Positions 1-11,125 of a stretch of DNA of 64,000 bases are shown here, one piece after another. Position 1 is the first letter of the stretch. The number at the start of each line of letters is the position of its first letter. The notes below the pieces were generated by a model. It had not been told where the DNA came from, did not search any database, and worked only from the letters and a program-made list of their open reading frames with translations. This DNA is from Siphonodentalium dalli (Eukaryota; Mollusca; Scaphopoda; Gadilida; Siphonodentaliidae), in NCBI GenBank assembly GCA_032622095.1, contig CP136067.1, forward strand, positions 134,667,990 through 134,731,989. The letters are read 5' to 3'. Both the position numbers and the translations under genes were made by a program.

Positions 1-1586
1 TTTATATAATTATTATACAATGAAGTAAAATAAATAATCACTCCAAATATTAAAAAACATGTGAGTACAATGTATAGTTAGTATACAGACTGTCAATGCG
101 GTGAACGTTATTGCACCAATTTGTTGGGGCTCAAGTTCCGTGAAATATTACATGAGTGACCAGTGTCAAGTTGCATCTTGCAGCATAACACTTTAACATA
201 ACAGATAAGTCCACAATTGTTTGCCTACTCCAAGTGCAGGTGTGGTTTGGTTTTGTATTTACTACACACCAATATTCAATCAAGTAATAATATTTGTCCA
301 CTATCTAGGCAAGTTAGTTATATATTGGACATGGCAAGAAATTAAATTAATTCTCTGGTACTGGATAGGCTGTCATGCATGATGTCAAATATGTTGCGAG
401 TCTCAATGACATCAGGATTGCACTATCGTGGGCAAGCTGAAAAATTATACCAACAATGTAACTGAATTTACGAAATAGACCAAAATATTGCAGCTGTGTA
501 ATTAGAAGTAAAATAAAATAAGCTTTATTCCACACCTATTGACTATTCAACCAAATCTCACCATTGAATACCTATTATTGTATGCCTCTAGTGGAATAGA
601 AGCCGGAACTATTTTTGTTGATGTTGTCACCAAGAAAGGTGACAAACAGCTATTATAGGTACATTTAGTATGTCAACAATCAGCTTCAGGTGATGTTCCG
701 ATCATAACCGGTTATCCATCAGGCTTAAATCACAATAAAGGTAGCTGACTAATGGATTGACACAATGGTGTAGAATAAATACAGAACACAACTTGTACCA
801 TAATCTCAAATATTTTATCAAAATCATGGTGGACAGTGCATAATTACATTCTGCTCGAGTTTTGCTGTCGCAAAATATATCCATGCACATTCTGCAACTC
901 ATTTGATAAACGATTCTCGATGACACTAGGGGTAACTTAATTTTAGGATCCTGCAAATATTAAAAAAATCATATTCAATTAAACATGCTGCTGCATGAGT
1001 ATATGATTCATATTTGATTCAACATCAGCGATGAATATATCTATATAATATCCCTGTTGAGCTTCGCAGTGCTAAAATGAGTGTTCCGTAAGAAGCACAC
1101 ATCGATGGCATTGCCGTAGAGTCATAAGCACCCCCTCATTGTGAGAGTAGTTCATCTGGATGATTGATTTCAGCATCCTGACCGACTGTACATGTGCATG
1201 TAGGTTGTGATACATGTTAGTCAGATCATGTAGCCCCAATGCCCCTCAAAATTAAAAGATTAGTTGAAATGCAAAATAACATCATTATATTTTACTCACA
1301 GACACAGACTGCCATTGGAAATGTTTGTCCTCTCACAAATTCCAGAATTATTGGCAAAGTTGTCTTGCAGCAAATTCAGAGGATCACATCACTCATTCTT
1401 ACGATAAGCTGAGGTTATCTGCAAAAATTAGTAAACACTTCTTACAATATTGTTTTCATTAGAAAAAGCTATTACTCAGACTAGTTATTTAATTGCAATT
1501 GTATACATACACATGAAATCTGAAAATTGGCCACAGCAATAACTTCCAGGGCCTTAAAATCACATATGTACTTCACCAACATTCAT
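1..1586. other. Unannotated AT-rich sequence
   Basis: No gene, RNA or clear repeat end was recognised here. The open frames are short (84 residues or fewer) and look like chance frames. A small inverted motif (GTCACC...GGTGAC near 628-642) is the only local structure noticed. Confidence 0.5.
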
Positions 1587-1712
1587 CAGGGACGTGGATG
1601 GAGGGTCTCCATTGGGGAGGAACGCACCTTGAATTTGAAATGTATAAAGCTACCCACCTCCTAAAATATCCAACACATGTTGTATTATATCAGACAAGAA
1701 GTCTAATTTGTT
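1587..1712 (+). mobile_element. Left-end fragment of a hAT-like family
   Basis: The segment opens with CAGGGACGTGG and a GGGTCTCCATTGGGG stretch, matching the left terminus of the complete element at 42661-43713. No matching right terminus with a target duplication was found nearby. The internal sequence at 2946-3171 resembles the same family, so both pieces may be remains of one copy later split by the SINE at 1723-2013 and other sequence. Confidence 0.5.
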
Positions 1713-1722
1713 TTCAAGTTGG

Positions 1723-2013
1723 AGCAGGGGCCCCCGGTGGTCGAATCGGTCGAGTGCCAGGTGCATTACACCGTCACAGGCCGCCCAGCATTGACGAAAC
1801 TGGTTCGAACCCCGTCATAGGAAGGGTGACTGGAATCGTGTATCTGGGCAAGTTTGTCAGTTGCTTTCTGGGGGTCGGTGGTTTCTACACACAGTGGGAC
1901 GATTTCTTGGTGAAATCAAGCCTCTGCGTGGTCTTTCCTCCACCAGTAAAATTGACAACGTCATGTGTGGCCTAGCGGCTAGAACGACGATAAACCCTAA
2001 TAAACCAAACCAA
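1723..2013 (+). mobile_element. tRNA-derived SINE with 9-bp target duplication
   Basis: A polymerase III type head is visible: an A-box-like TGGTCGAATCGG near 1738 and a B box GGTTCGAACCCC near 1802. A body with a TTTCCTCCACCAGTAAAA motif follows, then an A-rich tail with AATAAACC. The direct repeat TCAAGTTGG lies immediately outside both ends (1714-1722 and 2014-2022), as expected of LINE-mediated insertion. The CCTCCACCAGTAAAA body is reminiscent of deeply conserved SINE core domains described from molluscs (Nin-DC type), but that assignment is from memory. It is not a functional tRNA gene: the spacing and the long non-tRNA body argue against it. Confidence 0.8.
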
Positions 2014-2228
2014 TCAAGTTGGTGCCGGTTAAAATTGTGAATTGGAACATAAGTACTAGTAGAATGTCTGCTGAACAGTCTTTTTAACGACAATAACTTA
2101 TGATGAACTTATCTTGGCCATTTTTGTCGCAAGCATCCATAGCGACTCAACTCAAATGTTGAGTTATGTTCTGCATAAAACGGGGAAAAAGAAGATACAA
2201 TAAAAAAGAGTATTCTCTGTATATGATC

Positions 2229-2725
2229 TTTGGTAGCAAGTAAAGTGCAAGTGCACTCTAACCGACTTTAAAATCGCAGATGCACAGATTCCCATGGTAA
2301 TAAATATCTGTGCCATTTAAAAAAAATTAACAAAAAATGTCGGAATAATGCAGTTTCCCATGGTACTAAATGTCTGTGAAAGTTTTGAAACAATTGACCA
2401 AAAATCTGTGGGAACAAAAGCTCAAAAGTAATACCCCTGTATAATTTATTGAAAATTTTCTTAAAGGTACTCAATCGGATAAAACTCCTCTCAATTACTA
2501 TTTCAATGGCTTCGGGGGTAAAAAATATTTGATTCGAGTCGAGGAAGCCACCCATCAAAGCTCAGATTTATTAGATATCGATTTTAGAAATCTATTATTT
2601 TTCATTATCAGGAATACTTTCTGTCCCAGAAGTTTCCCGAAAAAGCCGACCGACATACTCTCGATACTAAATTCCATTGAACAAAATGTTGCTATACAAC
2701 AGATTTTGGGCAAGACGGAGGGCTA
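2229..2725. repeat. Dispersed repeat shared with 14575-14690
   Basis: The stretch around 2505-2545 (GGCTTCGGGGGTAAAAAAT) recurs near 14589 with the same downstream order: AAAGCTCAGA, an ATATCGAT, then ATCTATTATTTTTCA. The part near 2229-2350 resembles the module at 43935-44300 (a cytosine/adenine-rich block with 'gattcccatgg'). The family is unknown and no coding capacity was seen. Confidence 0.45.
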
Positions 2726-2945
2726 AGATGTTTCCAGTACAACCCCCCACAACTTGCAGGGGGGGGTATAATAATAATTTTTGAGGGTATTAAATAATGT
2801 CCCGAGAGTCAAGGACCACAAATAGGTCCAAGGGCTGTTGATAAAACATAACGCTCATGCATGTTATTATTATTAATACAACTCCGTCCTTGTGTGATCG
2901 GTGACACAGAATTCACTGGGCCGTGTGAGAACATTTGAAATTTGA

Positions 2946-3171
2946 ACATACAAATTGCAAAATCCTATAGCATCTATTGAGTAGCCTCAAGGTTTTAGAA
3001 ACTTCAGACCTGACCTGTTGGTCTAACACAAATTATTCCACACTAATAGATTGTTTGATAATCAATCTACAAAAAGATTTCAACCTATTGTTTCTTGTTA
3101 AATTTCCGACTATAAATGTACATGTCTGGAATTCAACGATATTTAGAACAGTTGAAAATTTTGACCAAGGT
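2946..3171 (+). mobile_element. Internal fragment of the 42661-43713 hAT-like family
   Basis: The phrases GCAAAATCCTA...GCATCTA and GTTGAAAATTTTGACCAA occur in the same order here and within 43240-43660, with scattered differences. This is the inner part of that non-autonomous element; its terminus is not preserved here. Confidence 0.5.
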
Positions 3172-3324
3172 TGATGGACATAGGTTAATTGTAGCATTAC
3201 CAGTCTCTGCCCCGGCTATACATGTAGGCTGATATGATATTCGCCGAACATTCGAAGGATATACTTTACACGATACCCTTTTGCTGTATACATTGGTCTT
3301 TACCCATATAAAAATCCCCCTTGG

Positions 3325-4076
3325 TGCCACCATGGTAAAACACCACGGTAAACCATGGTAAAAAAAACCGAGATATTTTGGCCGCCCATCGTGGTGTCAC
3401 CATGGTGGTTTACCTTGGTGGTTTACCATGGTTTTACCGTGGTGGTAATACCGTGGTGGTTTACCGAGGTGTTACCATGGTGGTAAACCACCATGGTAAA
3501 CCACCTTGGTAAACCACCATGGTGACACCACGATGGGCGGCCAAAATAACTCGTTTTTTTTACCATGGTTACCATGGTGGTATACTTTGGTTTACCGTGG
3601 TGTTACCTTGGTGGTGTACTGTGGTTTACCGTGGTGTTACTATGGTTTACCGTGGTGTTACCATGGTGGTATACTGTGGTTTACCGTGGTGTTACCATGA
3701 TGGTTTACTGAGGTTTACTGTGGTGTTACCATGATGGTATACTGTGGTTTACCGTGGTGTTACCATGATGGTATGCTGTGGTTTACCGTGGTGTTACCAT
3801 GGTTCACCGCGGTGTTACCATGATGGTATACTGTGGTTTATCGTGGTGTTAACATGATGGTATAATGTGGTTTACCGTGGTGTTACCATGGTGGTATACT
3901 GTGGTGTTACCATGGTGGTATACTTTGGTTTACCGTGGTGTTACCATGATGGTATACTGTGGTTTACCGTGGTGTTACCATGGTGGTATACTGTGGTTTA
4001 CCATGGTGCTATACTTTGGTTTAACGTGGTGGTTTACACTTGTTCACCATGGTAATTTAATGTGGATAACCATGGC
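3325..4076. repeat. CCATGGTGG / TTTACCGTGGTG minisatellite (left array)
   Basis: Dozens of imperfect units built from TTTACCGTGGTGTTACCATGG and close variants fill this stretch, often with an intervening GGTATACTGTGG. The core CCATGG is self-complementary, so both strands contain the same words. The repeat creates open frames of up to about 107 residues (tyrosine, tryptophan, valine rich), which should not be taken as genes. Confidence 0.9.
3353..3568. repeat. Long hairpin inside the left minisatellite
   Basis: Arms 3353-3431 and 3491-3568 are near-perfect reverse complements. They include a unique block (GATATTTTGGCCGCCCATCG on the left, CGATGGGCGGCCAAAATAAC on the right) that is not part of the minisatellite unit. 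This shows an inverted duplication of a defined segment, rather than only the palindromic nature of the unit. Confidence 0.8.
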
Positions 4077-4469
4077 AGTTTACTGCAATATTGTACAGAA
4101 CCAAGCATATAGGTACATGTACTTAGCGGAGAACCTGCCCAGATACCAAGCACTCGAAATTTCGAAACATGACCGACGGCAAATATAACAAAGTGGCACG
4201 TTAGATTCCAATGTTGCTATGGTGTTTAAACATTGAATAAAGTACAAAACCACTCCATTGCATAGTGATAATGAAATAATCCAAATTATACATGCATTAC
4301 TTTTATTAGTATAGAACCTTGATCGTGATTTTGTACTTAAATCAAAGTTTAAGTTCTCAATTTCGGGATTTCCTGTTCCCTGCATGTGCAGTAAAATTGG
4401 TCTGAATGTCCAAAAATAATTTCTTAATTTGTGTGCAATAATAGTAGGTAAACATAAATCAAACATCTT

Positions 4470-5490
4470 GAAACTGGTCCGGATGAAACACCAATCGATC
4501 TAGAATAGCCCGATAAATAAAAAAAACTACCTTGCGATAAATCGCAAACCTTTGCAAATAGCAAACAACTTTGCAATAAGTACCGGTATATGCGATTTAG
4601 TGTAAAGGTTTTCGATTGATTACAAAAGGTTTGCGATTAATCGCAATGGTTTGTGATTTATCGCAGATATATTTTCATGCATTGGCTTGGACCTTATAAA
4701 TATAAATATAATCCGACATCTTCAACAGGTCTGTAAACCACCAATCGATCTATAATAACATGGTTGGGCTAAAATAGACCGATCGTTCTTTGACAGCCAG
4801 CATGCATGTGGATAAGGCGAGCAAACCTTCGCGATAAATCACAAAACAACTTTGCAAAAAATTACAAACACCTTTGCGATAACTCGCAAACCTTTACGAT
4901 AAATCTCCAACATCTTTACGATGACTCTCAGACTGCATACTGGGTGATTATATTTTGCGATTTATCGCAAACATTTTTGAAAAATTTCTTAATTTGCGTT
5001 TAAACATTATAAATCAGCCATCTTAAACAGGTCTCCGTGAACAACCTATCAATTTATAATTGAATGGTCGAGCTAAAATAGACCCGTCAGTCATTCACAG
5101 CCAGATGCAAGAATGATGAGAGGAGCAAAACTTTGCGAAAAATCACAAATACCTTCGCGATAACACGCGAACCATTACGATAAATCTCAAACATATTTAC
5201 GATAAATCTCAGACTACATGTACATGTACGTACTGTGTGAATAAATTTTTTGATTTATCGCAAAGATGTTTGAGATTTGTCGCAAAGGTTTTTTGGCACT
5301 AATGGGTTTCTGTGAATATCATAAATCAGACATCTTAAACAGGTCTGAGTGAACAACCTATCAATCTATGCCCGGTCGGACTAAAATAGACCGATCAGTC
5401 ATTCACAGCCAGATGCATGAGTGATGAGGGAGCAAACCTTTGCGATAAATCACAAACACCTTTGCGATAACTCCCAAACCTTTGTATTAG
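4470..5490. repeat. Tandem repeat of about 255-315 bp, four copies, rich in TTTGCGATAAATCGC
   Basis: Successive units start near 4480, 4735, 5036 and 5350. Each carries an AACAACCTATCAAT-like opening, a GCTAAAATAGACC block, a CACAGCCAG block, then several copies of AAACCTTTGCGATAAATC. The GCGATAAATCGC word is nearly self-complementary, so units can pair with each other. No coding frame spans a unit. Confidence 0.75.
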
Positions 5491-5669
5491 TGTGTGATAA
5501 GCAAAATACTCAAACATGGGGAGATCATTAACTTTGGTTAATTAAAACTGTTGTTTGAAAAATATCGCTATAGCGCTCACTAGTCCTCGCTACAAGATGT
5601 TGAATAGGTTACCAGAATTATTATCACTCTCCCAAAAAAATTGCCACGGTGTTCAGTGTTTTGCTTATC
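5491..5669. mobile_element. Possible small MITE
   Basis: GTGTGATAAGCAAAATACTC at the left and its imperfect reverse complement (GTGTTTTGCTTATCGTACAC) at the right bound a 179-bp segment without coding sequence. A target duplication could not be identified. Confidence 0.35.
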
Positions 5670-7130
5670 GTACACTTCCAATGCGCTGTATCAGTAAATG
5701 AACACATACTAAGATACATGTAACACAAAGAGAGTTTAATGTATTTAATATATGATAAAGTTTGGTAAAGCCATAGTTAATAAATTATTCTCCATTCGCA
5801 TCTATGCGTCAACATGTCAATTGCCTGATCACCAGACCCATTTTAATGTAGAATTTCGCTAATATGGTTTCCAGTTATGGACGAGGTTATTTCCTAGCAA
5901 AGCGGAAATGGCCGAATTGCTCAGAATGATAACCACACATGTAGCCAGACATGTTTTGATAAGAACATGAAGCATATGGACATTGGAATGGTCTACATGT
6001 TCATGTATGTATAGAGCTAAAGCTCTAATTGACCCCCCCCCCCCCCTGAACAACATTGGCCACCGATATTACCAGTAGTTGCGAATGTCGGTCATGTGAC
6101 CAACTTTGAATGTTAATTAAACCGTAAACAAATTATTAATTGAAATATTGTTTTGTGTATAGTTAATATGGTGCATGGCACTGACGAAAAGCTGGAGTGG
6201 GTGTTTACAAGGTGTCCATGTGAAAAATTAGTGCAGAGTACAGTGGTCGCAAAATATTATTATTTAAATAAGACTGTATAAAGATTATATGCGCCTCTGC
6301 GGTTGCCACATATCAACCACTTGACCATGGTTGAACGGCGGTATGGTATAACCGGTGTCATTAACGCCCTACAACCTTGTTAAAGGGGGATGATTAATTA
6401 GAGCGTAGCTGTAGTGCGTTACTAATAGCTTGCGATTGATTCAGTTATAACATGTGTCCCAGAATTGGATCCGTATCTCCGAGATTATCCACCATTCCAT
6501 AAATATATCAGAACAAAATCACAGCATCGCAGGCGTACTCCGTAACTGGGCGACATGGTTCTCAAATCACGTTTCGATGAAAATTGAAGAATATGATCAA
6601 TCGTCCTTTCCACAGGTACTTGTACGTTGTAGCCATCAAACTTGTTACTGACTCATGACTGATCTGTGACGTCATAACTCTGACTACAGAATTGGATGTC
6701 TCGTAATCAGAGTCACCAGTGTTTGACTGTTGTGAATTAATTGGGCGGTTTATAATGATGTGAAATTTAAGTATCTGTCTTTTGTAATTCACAATACTGT
6801 AACATGTAACCACACTGCACTCAATGACTTTTGAACTTGGTCTTCTCAGTTCACCGAAAATTGCTGATAAATGTTATACCCCGTTATTTTTTCGGAGGTT
6901 ATATATCATCTTGTCCCGTCCATGCACAACCATAATCCACACAGTGCTGGCAATATTCCAGGTTATTGAGAAGCCAGTTAGGTCCAATTATTAGCTAAAC
7001 CAAGAACAGTTTCATTGAAGAACAAAAAGCACATGGGTCGTCAACCGGAAGCACAATTTCGGGATCCCACAATTTCGTACTATTAACCTCGTACCATAAT
7101 GCCTTATTTAAGTTGTTTTCTTTGGTGTGT
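5670..7130. other. Unannotated sequence with a poly-C run
   Basis: A run of C occurs at about 6034-6047. Open frames are at most 83 residues and show no recognisable motif. No clear repeat end or RNA gene is visible. Confidence 0.45.
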
Positions 7131-7304
7131 TTTTTGCTTGCGTTCTCTCTCCCTCTTTATCTCCCCCTTTCTCTCTATCTCTCTAAGGGTGGCCACTGGC
7201 CATGATAGAGATTGGATAGTTGGGTAGTAGTGATAATTATTTATTTCGTTGATAACAAGAATAAACACATAAGAACATTAACATGAACTTGAATGAATAT
7301 GAGA

Positions 7305-7436
7305 AATTACGATGACTGAATGTGACGAACGGAGTGACGGAATGAATATGATGAATGAATATGATGAATGAATATGACGAACGAATATGACGTCATGAAT
7401 ATGACGGAATGAATATGATGAATGAATATGACTCTA
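7305..7436. repeat. AATGAATATGA minisatellite
   Basis: Imperfect 9-18 bp units of GAATGAATATGATG and variants (ATGACGAACG) run through this interval. The repeat gives a spurious histidine/serine/isoleucine-rich frame on the - strand. Confidence 0.8.
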
Positions 7437-8284
7437 TTGCATGTAAGGACATACGCACCGCCAATAAACACTGTTAAAATATATTTCGGCCAGTTTGACC
7501 GAAGTTGAATTTTACAAAAAGTGAGCATATTATATCATCACTATTGAAACAGGTATTCCACGAAGCACCAGAACAGATATGGACCCCAGGAGGACAATGC
7601 GAGCCCATGTAAACCTTCCGGGAAATTAATAACGTATTTGTGTACCGTATCTTAGATTTTCAAACCAGAGCTGTTTTTCTCCGAAAAGAGTCATAATTGT
7701 GGAAATATCTAAAATACGTAATTGTGAGATGTAAATTGTACATATTGATAAATATTGCCTGTTGTGTTGGAAGCAAACAGTACTAAATTATAACATTATA
7801 AAAGATGTATTAAAGGTAAACAAAGTCTTCCAAACAACTCCATTCAGTTTGTATATTTATTCCATAATAAAACATACATGTATTCATATTAATTATTACA
7901 TTATATACGTTTGTTCGTTAAAAGTTATAACTGAGATATAATTTATAATTATAATTAATAATATCTTCCTCGATCTAAACATTCTTATATTATGAGATAC
8001 AGCATTACATATACAACTATTGACAATGCAGTAGAATAGGAATGTGCTGTAGTATGTAAACCTGCTACATGTATACTATGACAAGCTACGTACATTGGTA
8101 CAATATGGCAGCATATTATAAACAATGACTCACCATATATCATTGCATATATTGTAAATAATAAATTAATCGAAGTATGTAAATACCATTGTAGATGCGC
8201 ATGCACGAGACCCACAACATGGTAAATAGCATTGTGGTTGAAGGTCAAAGTGAAATGTAATAGTGGTACCTTGATTGAAAACTT
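7437..8284. other. Unannotated interior of the 3303-8712 element
   Basis: No motif or frame of interest was found. The only longer frame (116 residues on the - strand) runs partly into the adjacent minisatellite and has no recognisable domain. Confidence 0.4.
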
Positions 8285-8690
8285 CACTGGTGCTGTGATA
8301 CCACCGTGGTTATACTTGGTGATACCATGGTTCACCTTGGTAGAAAAACTTTACTGTGCTACCACCGTGGTGACACCTTGGTGTCACCTTGGTAGAAAAA
8401 CCATACTGTGCTACCACCATGGTGATACCTTGGTCGGGTTTGGTGCCACCATGGTTTTACCATGGTACAAAGACTTTAGTGTGCTACCACCGTGGTACCA
8501 CCTTGGTGCCACCATGGTTTCACCTTGGTACAAAAACTTTACTGTGCTACCACCGTGATACCACCTTGGTACCATCGTGGTGTTTTCACCGTGATGCCAC
8601 TGTACTGTGCTACCACCATGGTGAACCAAGATGTCACCATGTTGAACCAAGGTGGTACCTTGGTGAAACCATGGTTGAACCAAGGTGACA
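8285..8690. repeat. CCATGGTG / ACCTTGGTG minisatellite (right array)
   Basis: Units such as GCTACCACCGTGGTGACACC and GGTACAAAAACTTTACTG alternate through the interval. The unit is related to, but distinct from, that of the left array at 3325-4076. It abuts the right inverted terminus at 8712, mirroring the left side. Confidence 0.85.
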
Positions 8691-8714
8691 CCAAGGGGGA
8701 TTTTTATATGGGTA

Positions 8715-9724
8715 TATCCAGTGATTCTGTCAGGCTACTTTATGCAAGTCGAATTCCTGTTTTCACAGACCTGCGACTGACGCGTGCGACAACTGAGGTT
8801 GTGGCTGATGCAGTTAAACCCATTCGATTTAAAAATGTGCTTAATTGCGTCAGCCACAAACCCAGTGATTTATATAATATATATGATTTGATACGTTGCG
8901 CCTATATATATAAACCCATCTAGCCTCATGTATCAGCCGCATGTCTGTAATAACAGCTTTCTACCGACATGGGTTGGCAGTCTATACATTTGTATTTATT
9001 GAATTTGTGTGCACCAGTCTCTGTCGATACTAAGTCTTCATTAAGTATATGTGACTATATTGATATACTGGTACGTATATACATCGTTTGTTCGAAGAGA
9101 GGTTCCTGTCAGCAATTGCCGCTCAGCAAATGCTGCACATGACATGTTCACCTGAATGGCGATCCCCACCACTGGGCACTTGCAGTAAAAAGGGCAGTTC
9201 GTTCAAATGGTACGAAGCCCCATGGCTACCCGTGGGCTTGCTATTGACAGTATTACAGGCAGAGGTGGAGATATTTATTCTTTCGAGGTTTCGACACAAG
9301 TTTCCAACAACTGTGGTCTGTGATAACTTGTTCGAGCTATAAAAGGTGCAAAAACTAATTTTGGCTTTTGATGACTTGTGCATATTCCATTAATTCGAAA
9401 TTAGGTGTTGTTGGAAATTGGAAATGAAATAATATTATCTACTTAGTGAGCTTTCAGACAACCACGATTCAATCATAAGTGGAAGGATTTTCGTCGTAGG
9501 AAGTAACCGATAGTTAGACTGCGCATGCTCACGTCAAAATCACAAGTCAAAAAATAATATCAAGCACAGTTTGATTTTAGATTCAAAATTGTGTCGTATC
9601 CACTTGTGACGTAATCGCAGTCGTGTGTACATAAAAATCGTGGCTGGAAAGATCGCGGGGTACTGAGGGTAGTCAATCACATGCTATACAAACAACCTAC
9701 TCAGCTGGACAAAACAAGTCTCCA
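8715..9724. other. Unannotated sequence
   Basis: Outside the DNA element described to the left and before the 8-bp target repeat of the next one. Short frames (about 85 residues) on opposite strands overlap each other and show no domain. Confidence 0.4.
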
Positions 9725-9732
9725 CTACTGTT

Positions 9733-10830
9733 TAGAGATGGGCGGTTAACCGTGGAATCAGTTCGGTTTCGGTTGTCGGGAAAAACCGGAAATGACAACC
9801 GTGGTAAGTTGGGAAAACCCGTTGTTTCGGTTGTCACAACTTCCTGTAATCATGGCAGAACACGACGAACAAACGAGTCCTGTGTGGAAATTTTTTTCAA
9901 AGAAAGATAAGAAATCTAAGTCTGCCGCCTGTAATGTATGCAGAAAGGAGTTCGCATGGTGAAATCGCGCGACGAATTAATTACGTTGCTTCCGTGTACA
10001 CCTATTTTCGCGTAGTAAACACAACACAACTTCACAAGTCAGTTTATTTCTCATGTTATTTTAATCATTAAGGCCGTACAAATACTCTGAAAGGTGAATT
10101 TGATAACGAGGATACGATATGAAAAGGTATCAATGATTGTTACCCGCATTCCCTATTAGTTTTTATCACTGTTTGGATGTTAAATCGTCAAATATATTTG
10201 TGCGCCGTTGATTAAAAATGTTATGCCGGAATCGGAGCCGGAATGAATTCTACCGTTTGTCGGTAAACTGTTGAGAAATAGCACTCATTCAGGTGACTTG
10301 TATTGAATTCATGTATAGTGTGTACAATATTATGTTCCCTAAATATGGTAATAGGCATATAGCCAGATAATGTGATTGAGAGATTCTAGTCATGTTTTAT
10401 TTTCATTTTGTTGTTTATTTCAAATTTTATTTTTCAAATCATAACTATACACATATATCTAGTCACACACATTAGTTTTATGCCAATATAAATTATCATT
10501 ATATTATTTCACACTTATGATCATATGATGCTGAATTGCAGTCATATACAATACACATACTAACTTGCATCTAGCACTGCCACTCGACATGGACATTAAC
10601 AATATACATGTAATAGTAACAATATGATACATAATTTAATATTATAAAAGGACATGTACCTCACAAGTTATGGTGATACAATTGGTGTGTTTTCTTTGTA
10701 ATATGATGAAGCATAATTAGATTTTGTTCACATTAGTAATTTTTATTAATAAAAACCGAAACCGAGACTCAACTCTTTTTCCACAACCGAAACCGAAACC
10801 GAGGCAAAATTTCACAACCGCCCATCTCTA
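9733..10830 (+). mobile_element. hAT transposon deletion derivative
   Basis: The terminal inverted repeats are TAGAGATGGGCGGTT (from 9733) and its exact reverse complement ending at 10830; both are followed inward by CGGTTTCGGTTG-type repeats. The flanking 8-mers CTACTGTT (9725-9732) and CTACTTTT (10831-10838) differ at one base, which fits the 8-bp duplication of hAT elements. Near the left end a short frame encodes the beginning of a BED zinc finger (separate entry). About 800 bp of non-coding AT-rich sequence follows instead of a transposase, so the copy is an internally deleted, immobile derivative unless supplied with transposase in trans. Confidence 0.85.
9852..9962 (+). pseudogene. Truncated BED-finger start of a hAT transposase
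   Basis: The ATG at 9852 opens 36 codons: a short acidic leader, then SPVWKFFSKKDKKSKSAAC with CNVC and EFAW, followed by a stop. SxVWxFF plus CxxC is the hallmark first half of the BED zinc finger found at the N terminus of hAT transposases and their ZBED host descendants. The histidine pair of the finger and the whole catalytic RNase H-like domain are absent; the sequence just after the stop has no continuation of the family. It lies about 120 bp inside the left terminus, where a transposase start is expected. Seen: motif and position. Inferred: relic of an autonomous parent. Confidence 0.8.
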
Positions 10831-10914
10831 CTACTTTTTAAAACCGTGGTGTGGTTAGCGTTGCCACCGCTGCCAAAATGCAAAACCTTCTACACCGATG
10901 ATCCATCTACTAAC

Positions 10915-11125
10915 TACAGTTGGGCCACAGTGTACTTGCCATTCGGCCATGGTGTACATGTAGTTGCCACGGTGTATGTTCATCAAACTGTAAAAAGACG
11001 ATACAAACTAGAAATCTAACCATGTTGTTCATGCCATTCGGCTCCGTTGTAGTTGCCTTTCGGCCATGTTGCACTTGCCATTCGGCCGCAGTGTATATAC
11101 TTGCCGTTCGGTCGTGGTGTACTTG
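10915..11125. repeat. GTGTACTTGCCATTCGGCC minisatellite
   Basis: At least six imperfect units containing TTGCCATTCGGCC followed by GTGGTGTAC or a variant occur with roughly 26-30 bp spacing. A related CCGACCGAACGGCAA word near 11507 suggests a further diverged unit on the opposite strand. Confidence 0.7.

Larger units (their letters stand above)
3303..8712. mobile_element. Candidate 5.4-kb non-autonomous DNA transposon, TA target, minisatellites at both ends
   Basis: CCCATATAAAAATCCCC begins at 3303 and its reverse complement ends at 8712. The inverted identity continues about 25 bp (one mismatch) into CCTTGGTG repeats on each side. The dinucleotide TA flanks both ends (3301-3302, 8713-8714), as for Tc1/mariner-type insertion. 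Arrays of a CCATGGTGGT-like minisatellite lie just inside both ends. The interior holds a separate 300-bp tandem repeat, a small MITE-like hairpin pair and a 9-mer array, but no transposase-like frame. The alternative is two independently decayed copies of a short element that share this end; no second end was found for either array, so one element is simpler. Confidence 0.55.

Noticed and set aside
1728-1815. Possible tRNA gene
   Set aside because: A and B boxes are present, but the acceptor stem and anticodon arm are not convincing and the long body with target duplications shows a SINE.
3506-4188. Open frames of 62-107 residues rich in Y, W and V
   Set aside because: They are translations of the CCATGGTG minisatellite; frames remain open because of the repeat period, and both strands behave alike.
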